A stretch of 64,000 bases of DNA, from assembly GCA_905250885.1 (NCBI GenBank), contig CAJNOQ010000025.1, forward strand, positions 1-64,000, given 5' to 3'. Source of the DNA: Didymodactylos carnosus. Lineage: Eukaryota; Rotifera; Eurotatoria; Philodinida; Philodinidae. Made by a program: the position numbers and the translations under genes. This document shows, piece after piece, positions 49,475 to 60,600 of the stretch (its first letter is position 1; every line of letters begins with the position of its first letter). Below the pieces are notes generated by a model. That model was given only the letters and a program-made list of their open reading frames with translations, had not been told where the DNA came from and ran no database searches.

Positions 49475-49954
49475 TTTCAAACAAACATGTGAAATCGAAG
49501 CTTATGATAGTGCCTTGATAAATGAGCTATACGAGTTCAACATAACAAAAATATATGTCATTCAACTATTATTTCACACAGTGTGATTTTATTAAAACAG
49601 TGAAAATTCAATTTTTCAACAAACTTTGAAGTTTGATGCTGAAAATCATTACGAAAACAATGAGTAGATCACAATGTTTCTAGACTAACTGATTCATAAG
49701 CGACCAGAGATTAAATTTCATGCTTTCTTTGTTAAATGAAAACTTGCACAGATACAGTAAATTTACGTGAAAAAGTTCAGTTAGATACTTGTTCCCCTTA
49801 TTTTTATTTTGTATTTTACACATATTCTGGAGCTATACTTTACTTTTGTAGGGCAAATACATACACGGCTACCAAGTTTGTTCAACTCGGTAGAAATATG
49901 TCACCTTATTTTATGAGTGTATAACAATTGATATTGTGGTGTTTATATACATAC

Positions 49955-50135
49955 ACGATGGTGCCTCTTTGTACCTTAACTTTTCAATTTGTGTTTAGTT
50001 ATTTTATTCTTGTTGGTAGAGTTCTGTTACCACTGCGAGTGAGAAAGCATCACTGATTTAGCTAGTGTGATTCTTTATCAATTATCACTTGCGTTTGTTA
50101 TACAAACTGACAGACGAATAAAAGCTTGTTTTTGC
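49955..50135 (+). repeat. Partner of the duplicated segment at 21050-21240
   Basis: Inverted relative to its partner, but in the same position relative to a U1 gene. About 330 bp more sequence separates it from U1 here than in copy 4. Confidence 0.75.
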
Positions 50136-50139
50136 CGTT

Positions 50140-51700
50140 AATTGAAATCATAAGTGGAAAAGGAGCATTATAAGACGACATTTGTGATTGACCAGAATAG
50201 AGTAATGTACGATACTATGACAAATCGAGATATGGAGCCGTTATGTTCATTGTTTGTAGAATAAAAACGTATTACTGAACCCGTCACATAAGAAATCTTT
50301 CATTAAACTTTGTTATCAATGATAGAATTTCAATGCATTAATGGTATTGGGATAAACCACCTTACATAATAGGAGAACATTGGTGTAATTTTGATAAACT
50401 GATTTTTCAAGACCTTGGTTTTAATTATGAATTTGTTGTGAAGTTATTTATTTTATGCCAGGAGACGAAGATCTGCCTACTTTAACGAGTGTGACTTGAT
50501 TACTGAAATCGCTGCGATTTTCAGTAAACCACTCCGGAATTTGACGAAACAGATAAACAGTAATAGCTTGTAGTACCTGATCGACATCTTGCCTGATCTG
50601 AATGATAACTGATATCTAAACTGTAACATTTTCATCAATTAGTTTCCGTAAAAAAGTTCGAGCCCTTTTGAAATCCTTGGCAATTCATGTAGTTAATATT
50701 TGATCAATCAATCATTTTTTACTATAGACATCAGCAAAACGAAATAACTCGTGAACCAAGACTTGCTGAATTTGCCGTTGAATTAGCATACAATGTCAGC
50801 TTTGGCTAGCGCATAAGTTTCACACACTTCGTTTTCGATTTTTATCTAACAACATCGTAAACCTTTACAGTTCGATATAGAATTTGTGTTCTGTAAAGAT
50901 AACTTATTTGTCCTTTTTTTGATGTTTATATTTCCCAATCCACGTCGTCAGGATATAATGTTTCAATAGATGAACTTTTTTCAAACTAAAATTTCACAAA
51001 TTAAGTATTCAAATAAGTCACGGTATTTTTATTGGAATAAAATCAATTACTTTAATAGCGTTTTTGAACATCTTTTAAACCGATCAATGTAGGATAATTC
51101 CATCCGTCTTTCGACAAAATTAAAATTTCACAAATTCTCCAGTAGTTATTTCTAATAGAGCATACTCTTCAAAATGAGACATCGCCATGTTCTCTCTCTA
51201 GTTTATTGAATTGTAAAATAATACGTAAAATACTTTGAATAAGGTAAATTCCAAAAAGTTATTTGCACTACAATATACAGCACAAAACTCTTCGTTGAAA
51301 CATAAAAGTGTCATTACGATGTTATCACAGAGAAAAAAAATCGACAACGAGTTGTGGGGGTGGGGGGGATGGAGGGGGAACAGGTTGTTTTTTATTCATG
51401 CTAATAGATGCTATCGAAATCTTTTAATATTCTCTAGTATAGGATAGGTTTATCATAGGAGTGCACGAAATTAAAAGATTTATTGTAATAACTATCAGAG
51501 ACAAGAAACGAAATCAATACTATATTGTATTGATAGAAGAAGAAAGAGTACTACTACATTATAGAGAGTCGTTCTAAGCTACATGGTTGACTCTCAATAT
51601 ATTAATTTAAGGGAAAGGTTGAATAAGATTCAGATCAGATAGAATGAGAAAAATAAACAGAAAAATATCACATTTAGCGTAGGAGAACTGTTTTTGTTTT
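50140..51700. other. Intergenic, nothing recognised
   Basis: AT-rich with one G-run at about 51353-51377. No exon-like sequence was found. Confidence 0.45.
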
Positions 51701-51708
51701 TTCGATGT

Positions 51709-53845
51709 CTATTCTAATTCGCCAATTGGAACACTCTTCATCCATAATGAATGCATAAATTCAAATAGAGCATTAGTTACTGATACTTTGTACGGTGTTG
51801 GATTTAAATCTCGTTTATGATCTTTTCTCAATGATTCAATTTGTTCTTTTGCATACATTTTAACTTCTTTCAACGTCGGCAATGGTATTTTTATTTGATT
51901 ATCTGCCCAATAAAGCTTGTATAAGTCTAATACAGACGTTGGATTAACATAGGCACGTCTTTGCTCCGAAAATGGATGACGACTGAGTATACGTTGAGTC
52001 TGGACAGGACAGACTTCGTCATGTCTCGTTAATAAATCACAAAGAGCTTTACCATCATGACCAAATAGACGATAAACGTTTTTTCGACCTGGTATTGTCA
52101 CTTTTTCTATATCTTGACTCACTTTTATACGCGGAGAACCATTTAACTAAAGTTCCAAGAAATACGATGAATATAGTAAACTTAATTGACAAAATATAAT
52201 TAAAAATGTAACTAATCTTTTCGCTTTCATTCAACTTACCTCAACTAATTTGTAAACACATCCTAATGCTGGTTGTTTTTGACATGTAACCAAATGTGTT
52301 CCAACGCCAAATGTATCAATTGAATGGCCTTGTTTTTCTAATGATATTAACGTTTCTAAACAGTAGAAAAAGTAGCAGTACTGTAGATGTTCCGTTCGTT
52401 CATAAACAATTGTTTTACCTTCGTTAATGTCATTACTAGCTACAATCATAAAATGTTCCATATAGGGTAAATTAAATTTTTGTGCAACCAGTTGAAATTT
52501 TGATCGTACTTCTAAACTTAAATAGGCTAAATCTCCACTATCCAAACGTAAACCAACAGCTTGATATGAACATTCATGTAAAGCACGAGCCACCGCTAAA
52601 CAAAAATTCAATTTTTAAAAAAAATTTCTACCGAACTTTTTACTATCGTTCTTTTACCTAAGAAATTGGGAACGCCTGATTTAAGTACATCGTATGTGTC
52701 AACTAATGCTAAAAAATTTGACGGGAATGCAATCGCATATGAGATAAATGCTGCTAATTCGCCATGATTTACTTCTTCTGGCATAAATTTTAGTACCGGA
52801 CCAATTTCGTCTAAATATTGTAAACATAACTTTGTAAATGGACGTTTTTCACCCGTTCTACGATCACATAAATCACGTTCTGATAAATCATTAATAGCTG
52901 AATATGAATTAACATAGGCATGAGCATGAGTGCCTTTAATTGGTATACCATACAATTTTCCTGCTAAAACATTTGATGTTCCATCAAAACCACCGATATA
53001 ACAATATCTCGATGCACTCAAACCACCATCAGGTCCTTGTGCTCGTCTTAAACCAAATTCTAATAATGTTTTATCGGCACCGGTTGCTGACCGAAATCGA
53101 GCGGCATTTGTAGCCACTAAACTAGCATAATTAATCAATGTTAAGAAAGTTGTTTCCAATAATTGTGTTTTTAATATTGGACCTTCAACACGTAACAGTG
53201 GAATACGCGGAAATACAACCGTACCTAAAATAAATCAAGAAAACTTACTTTTAATAAATAATAAAAAGAGAAAATAACTTTTACCACTATAGATTATATA
53301 AAATGTACACTTGAATTTTTTCCTATTTACCTTCAGGTACTGCATATATTTTAATATCATCCATAACCAATTGGCTCAGATATGCAAAAAATTCTTTTTC
53401 AACATATTGTGGTAATATTGTTTTTAAATAGTCGATATCTGTGGAATGAAATTTATAATCTCTTACAAATTTCAGACATTCTTCTAAACCGGCAAATAAT
53501 GTGTATTCACCACCAAATGGATTTTTACGAAAATATAAATCAAATACAGCTATATCTTGATATTTGTTGCCTTTCCAATAGGCATATGCCATAGAAATTT
53601 GATACAAGTCGGTAAGAAGCGGTTGAACAACCGACGATTGCTGACTAGACGACATTAGATATATGGGTGTTTGAGGTGGTGATGCTGAACTAAGACTTTC
53701 GGTTTGCCCTTCAGTGGTTGATGATGGCTCGTCCGGTGATGAATTTGTTAAGTCAATCCTAAAAATGGAAATCAACTAGATAAGATGACGCTAATACAAA
53801 CTTTCATCGACAATCTTGTGACTTTTCTTACAGCTTTATAGGCAT
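51709..53845 (-). CDS. NAPRT: Nicotinate phosphoribosyltransferase
   Basis: It makes nicotinate mononucleotide from nicotinate and PRPP with ATP, the first step of the Preiss-Handler route to NAD, in the cytosol. Six exons fit: 53845-53832, 53758-53331, 53224-52658, 52595-52419, 52355-52240 and 52146-51709, giving 579 residues. Family blocks are clear: [32 protein letters not shown] (with the catalytic-loop His), [44 protein letters not shown] and a C-terminal domain. Exon 4 could be read straight through, but this would insert 21 residues into a conserved block. Removing a 63-nt GT/AG intron restores [19 protein letters not shown]. The 14-nt first exon (MPIKL) is inferred from phase. Initiation at a later Met (MSSSQQSS) is possible. 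Animal NAPRT is about 540 residues, so the extra length is N-terminal. Confidence 0.95.
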
Positions 53846-54379
53846 ATAATGGAGTAGTCAACAGATACTGATAGATTCTCTTGCTTCAAGATGATCTGGT
53901 GTAAGACTTTAACGTAAATGAATGTAAGTTTAGTAGCGAGATTTAACTTCTCTGGTTCTCGCTGTCATTCATATGCTGTCACTACGAAATCGTAGCGTGA
54001 TCGATCAGTCTGAAGCTTTGTACGGTTTTCAAAATGGATCTAGCTTCTGAGTTTTCTACAAGAATAGTGGTAATTAGATCATTTAGTATGCATAGTCTAT
54101 GTGCCATCCAAGTCCCATGTTTCTTGTACGTATGAATAGATTCACGGTAACTAGTTCATCTCAGCAGTATTGACTGCCGTAAATTGACTAGAGTGGAAAT
54201 GATAATTTAAAACAAGCTCGAAAAGAAAAAGTTATTCTGTAGAGAAGGTTTCTAAATAAACTGAACCTAAGTGCGTTTCCTGTTCGGAGGTTGAGGTTTC
54301 AAATCCGATTCCAATAAATGGTTCAGAGTATGTTCGCATCGAGTCTTGCTATAAACCGAACTGTTAAAGTGTAATAGGA

Positions 54380-54902
54380 ATGAGATTTTTTATCATTTTA
54401 TTAGGTGCCTGTTATTTTGAATATCCTATTTCATTACAAACGGGATATGTATGGATGAAAGAGAAATATTTTAGTTTTAGAAGTATGAGTGATGATGACA
54501 TCAACAAAATGTCAGAAGCTACATAGGCTAGTTTAAAAGATTTATTAAATGATTGTAGTAAAACAACAATAGTAATAATATCTGATTCTTTACTTTCTCA
54601 ATATCGAAATAAAACAACAGTATATATCATGCTCAGACTGAAAGTATTAATATGAAATGGATCTTTTTTGGACGCCGATCATGGATATTGAAAATAGATT
54701 AAGAGATATTATATTATATATTTATGATAAATCTGATATAGATGAAATTAAAGAATTAATTCCAATATTAAAAACAATGAACAGAACATCAAGAATTCAT
54801 GAAATTATAGCTACACAAAATGGAATGATTGATAGTAAAGATTTATCTAGTGAACAAGAACGCGTATCAAAATTAAAATTTTTAAACCGTAAACAGAATT
54901 AA
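54380..54902 (+). pseudogene. Probable broken secreted-protein gene
   Basis: From 54380 the frame gives MRFFIILLGACYFEYPISLQ, a signal-peptide-like start, and continues to an in-frame TAG at 54524. The same frame stays open for another 43 codons (SLKDLLNDCSKTTIVIIS) to a TGA at 54653. A second frame from 54657 encodes a charged, helix-prone segment (MDIENRLRDIILYIYDKSDI) to 54902. The series of open pieces in different frames suggests a decayed gene. Alternatively a short unseen intron could join some of them. Family not recognised. Confidence 0.4.
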
Positions 54903-57608
54903 ATACGTCAATTGAACAGCATTGATACAAACAAACTGTGATTGTATTTTCTCTACATTTTTGTTGTTGTAGTATTATTTGAAATAAAGCTAGAAAACGA
55001 CCATTGCTCTTTTTTCAATCCATATTCGAATTTACTTTTCAGACTGATGAGTAACGCGGAAAAACTGATTATATCTGAAGAAAAAGGGTTTTTTCACATT
55101 AAATAGATGCATATGATCTACGTCAAGCCTGTTTTATATTCCAGTACATACGCCTCGTCGACTTCTATCGCGTTATGTATCACGCTCATACTTTTATTTA
55201 AGTGATAGTGTGTTTTTTCTCAAAAATCTCCAGGATTCGATTAATCTTAGAAAATGCTCTAGTTTTCTACAACTACCTATCCAACAGTTGGAAAAATATG
55301 ATATTCATAGATAATCGATCGATCTCTATTGAATATATGACTCACACTTTTTTATTCGCAACTTTCTTCTTGCAATTTTTTTCCTCAAACGGTACAATGG
55401 CTATGCAGTTGACTCATTCAAATACAATTAATACACGAATAATGCGTATATTATCTTTTATTCAATAGTAATTGTGTGTAACCATACACAACGACCTTAC
55501 TTAAGTTTCCTGATGCACATAAAAGATGATATGCGCAGGTCAGCTGTACTAATACGTATCACTCCCTGGGAAATTTGAAGAAAAGAACAGATTTTTTAAC
55601 GCCTCCGTAATGTCTTCCAATATTGTCCAATTACGCATTGATTGCAGTTCAAATAGTCATTTATTATCTGTTTCCTAATGTTAAGAATCTGTAGTATCGC
55701 ACTATGAACATACATCGAGGTTTCTAGCGGAATCAAAAATCAAAAAAAGTGCTGAAGACATTCGTACGAGCTTAGTTCTTAAAATTTTTAAAAATCGAGC
55801 CTAAAGTCCATTTGAACTAGACTGGTCTTGATTCAGTTCATGATAAACTTTTGCATATCTATTTTTTTCTATACTCTCTTCTCGCGGTTCTTATCTTTTC
55901 TGCGTGGTGGCACTGCATTTACAAGCCTTTGGTTTTTTTTGCTTTCCTTTGTTACGAGATGTTTTCTTGGACATAAAATAAAATTTCAAGTTTCAAGTTC
56001 AAGCATATGTTAAAAAGATTTTTCTCAGCTCCATTTACGTTAGAAAACAACATTTACACAGTGAAGTCCGTATGTTCGCCAAGGTCATCATTAAGTTGTC
56101 CCCTAAGACATTAATATAGAACATTTTAACTATAGATTGATAACTTACATCTTGTACTATTGATCGTTTAATAATAAAAATAAGTATCAAATAATATGTT
56201 AACGAGTTAGAACGATAAGGTCATATTTCTGATTTATAGACAAAATACACATATTAGGGTGTTAGATTGACACTTATCCACATGTATTTGTTACGCTAGC
56301 GTTGTCTTTTTGAAAAAAATAAGCATCGTAAGTTTACAGGTGTGTAGTTATATTTACTTTTATGTCTCACTCAAAACGGTAAAAAGCTAATCACTTTTAT
56401 GGTGACATTATCTGCTACTGCGTCACACATCGAGAATCTTAAAACAGCAAAAAGTGAAAGATCTAGACATATTGAATGCCTGGAATCGAGTAAAAAGGAT
56501 ATGATTAGTATAAATTCACATTATTCATATTATTTGGGAAAAAAAATAAGATGTAAACAGATGATTAATATTATTAATCTTCTTACCTTAGTTCAACTAC
56601 CATGTTAACCTATTTTTTAACGAAATAGAGTGTTTACTTCTTGCCATAGGTTTTATTCTCTCTACATTATTCTCTTTTAATAACGGAAACAAAAGAAAAT
56701 AATTCTTTTACCTTTTTGACAACTCCCATGTGTTTTCAATATTATTAATATAATTATACATGATGTTTTTCAAAAAAAATAAACGTAGTAGTCTACCGAC
56801 GTTGTTTATTTGCTTTATATATATATATATATATCTACCATTATATTAACTCACTACCTGATATACAAATAAAGACTTGTTCGGTTTTGTCCCGGCACAT
56901 AATAACAAAAAAAATGATTCTTTAATATCATTAAGTAAACGGATGACTTACACAATAGTTGTGCAATTATTACTATATAGTACTAATCTACATAATAATT
57001 AAAAAATAATTTCTAATTGATAAAATCTAGTGTATGAGAGTTTAGTCACTTTGAGTAAACAATAACCTCGAATTTAAGCAATAAAATTCTTGCTTTTTTT
57101 ATTAGTCGCCGCCTTTTTGCCAGACAATATCGGTACATAGAGACTACAATGATCACATATATTCTGAGAAAAAAGTGTATGAAAAATATAAATTATTATC
57201 AAAAGATATTATAAATAGTCTAAAAATTCAATGATTTAGTCAAATTAGTTAAAGTGCAATAATAAACATTTGTAGACTGTCTCTCTCTCTCTCTCTTTCT
57301 CTCTTCTGACTAATGATTTATCGCACGTTTAACATAACGTACATATTCCTAGACGAATGAATACCATCACATCACATCATTATTAATTCACACGTTATAC
57401 CAACCATCTGTTTTCTATATGTTCAATAAAACAAAAACTGATGTAATTTTTAACATCTTCAACTCTTTACTATGCATAGGTTACACTGTATACATGGAAA
57501 AAAAACTTACTTGACAGTTTCCACTTAATAAATATAAAAAAAAACTTTTTTTTTTCTCTATATTAGAATTACCCATTTTATTCTTTTTTTACTCTCTATT
57601 TGTTTTTC
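54903..57608. other. Intergenic, nothing recognised
   Basis: AT-rich sequence with a TA run near 56816-56834 and a CT run at about 57281-57305. No supported gene. Confidence 0.45.
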
Positions 57609-60600
57609 TTACTTTTTATCGTTGTCGATGTTACCAGTAATCGTGCTATTTTTGTTCGTTCGGTGGTCGAGAATAATGTCGTCGTTCCCGTTTTGAATAA
57701 ATTTTTTTTTAGCGTTTAAAATTTCTGTTGATGATAATGATTTATTGTTCCATTGTTCAGCACTACGTTTATTATGATTTGATAAATTTTTTTCTTCTAC
57801 TATTTCATCGTTGTTTAAAGTTAATGGAAATGATGAAGCTGCCAAGGAAGTAATCGGTAATGTTGTCGTCGACAACGATTGTTCAGTGAAACAGGTTTGT
57901 CCTAAATAAAAAATAAAAATAAAAAAGTAGAAAAAAAAAAATAATAAAAATCAATTTTTAAAAAATAAAAAGAGTGGAAAAAAAAGAAGTGAGTGCATAT
58001 TTTTTCCAAGCAACTAAAAGGAAAGTGTATCGGTGAACAATTTCATGCTATTAACAAGGATAAGTACAGGAACAAATCAATTACACTTTGTATCGAACTC
58101 AGTAAATAACAGTGACTGAATTTCACACGACTATTAAGAAATAACAAACGATTATTATTTTTTGCGTTGTTAACTTCAAAACATAACCCAAACAGTGATG
58201 GGAGAAAGAAGATGTGTGAAAGGCAAAAGTAGAAAATATCATTTTCTTTATAGATTCTACTGACTTTAAAAAGTATTATTTTTGTTAAATTGTCAAACAG
58301 TTTACTTAAAAAGACATAGAACTTTGTCTTCTTGTATTTCACAATACTTTCCTAATAGTCACTTTCGTTATGAAATATTTATATCTTAAACATTTAGAAA
58401 AGAACCAAATGAATAAGCTCTATTCAATTTGAATGTTTTCTAATAAACTTACAGAATGTCACTATGATGCAAAGTTAGAAGAAAATCTACTCCAAAATTT
58501 GTGTCTTAGAATTAAATAAAACAAATATTTAAAAGATGAAAATTTTCAGAAGTTAAAAAAAGGCTAATCGTTATCGAGAATAAAAAAGTTCATAGAAAAA
58601 CTAGTTTCTAATCTAAAAAAATCATGCATGATAATTTAAATTCGATAATTATTAGTGACATAAATTGTTTCATAGACGAGAGAATTGTTGTTAAATATGG
58701 ATTAGAAAGCATAAAAAGTGTAAATATCATGTTTAAAAACTGAATGATTTGTTTGCAAATTATGACTATAACTTTTAGTTATAAATACTTGTTTTCTATA
58801 GTCTTTTTATCCTGAGAGTAAGAAAGAAACTTAACAAATAAATTACTTACCTGGACAACATTAGTTTCGAACAAAATATTATAAACATGCATTGTAAATA
58901 TGTAGTTACTATAGAGAGAGAAAGAGATTAAAACGAATGCATAAATTATTAAGAAATTTATTTAATTAGTCTACAAGAGTCTTAACAGAAGTTCAAAAAA
59001 ATAAACAAAAAAAGAACAGTAGACTGACTTTATCAAGGTGTATTTAGTATGAGAGCATCGCTAGTTTGCTCACATGTGAGGATTGATCACAGTAAACAAT
59101 TTTCAGAAATTACCGTATATGAAATATGTTAACCTATTTTTGTCTATTGCAGTTTTTATTGATATTTTTAGAACAAACTACCCGTGAAATTAGAGAAAAT
59201 GCTTTGAAATATGATCTTCATTTATCAGTTATGCTCTCTTTCTTGCACAATCCATTGATCTTAGAATAATGAGGAACTATTAACACTTAAGGATGTCTAT
59301 TCATTATGAAAAAAGATCCGTGAGAAGTGTCGCCCAAAAATTTATAATTTTCATTTCATAGAAATAGCAACAATCAAAAGGATTTAACATTTTACCATAA
59401 GGTAGACTATCTCAAACTTCTTGATGAGTTAAAAAAAATAATTATGAGTAACGATGATGTATATAGCTTAATCAAGTTCGTTCAGTCTAATGAATATGCC
59501 CAGACGCATGTATGACACATGGCTATACATGTATATCTTTCTTGTTTGCTTAAAAAGGCAGTTTTATAACATTATCTTGATTTCGTTTTATACATCGCAT
59601 ACTATTTTCAATCGTGCACATATTATCTGGAGGAAAAAGAAAAAAATAGTATCATAAAAGAACATTTTTTATTCTTAATCTCGATGCCCTATAGTGAACT
59701 GTTAGATAACGGTTGTTCCAAAATATGTGGAATGAAATGAAAAAAAGAGTCAAACACGAATCGAATATTTCATACGACGCTGTAAAACTGCTCTTTGAAA
59801 AGAAAAGAGGTGCTCTCTCAAGAATAATGACATTGCTGTTAATGAAAATGCCATCACGATGAACGGCATTTTTTGGCAGAAACTCCTTCACTAGATTCAA
59901 AAAAGTAGAACAAAAAATTTTGTTTATGTGTAATCAGTAGGCATTTCACTGTATAATCTACAGTGCGGATGAAATTTTTAGATTTCAAGTTCGACTCGAA
60001 CACAGTTGATCGTTTTCCTATCGGAAACATGTCAGAGTATTGACTTGGACAAAGTCCATCATTTAATTTCGCAAAATTTTACCATCAACATTTTTATGTA
60101 TGTGATGTCTCACTGAAATTCTTAAATTCTTCTTTCTTCACAGCGTTTTCGTTACAGATTTTAGAAAGGAGGATAAGTTTTACTGAGTAAAAGACATAAT
60201 TTTGTGGTTATTTTGATCTCTTAAACTCGACTTGTTTGATACTAATAGATATGTTTTACAACCGCCTGTTCGTCACAGAAAAGCCCAAGCCTTCGAAACT
60301 TGGGCTGGTTCTTACTACGCGCGCAGCCCTCGAGACCGCCTTTCTGTAACTTTTCACTCAACTCATGTTGAGATTACGTAGAACATCACCGAAATAAAAC
60401 GGTGATAACATTCTAACGTATCTAGAGAAAGACAAACATATTGTCACAATTCTCTATGAATCACGCGAGTTTATTGCGGTTAAAGGAAGAAAAATCATTT
60501 TGATTTTTTAAACTCGACTTGTTTGATACTAAAAGATATGCTTTACAACCGCCTATTCGTTACAGAAAAGCCCAAACCTTGGAAACTTGGACTGGTTCTT

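Noticed and set aside
7369-57305. CRISPR arrays, bacterial operons or ribosome binding sites
   Set aside because: The repeats are palindromes, simple repeats or transposon ends without regular spacers, and the genes have eukaryotic introns.
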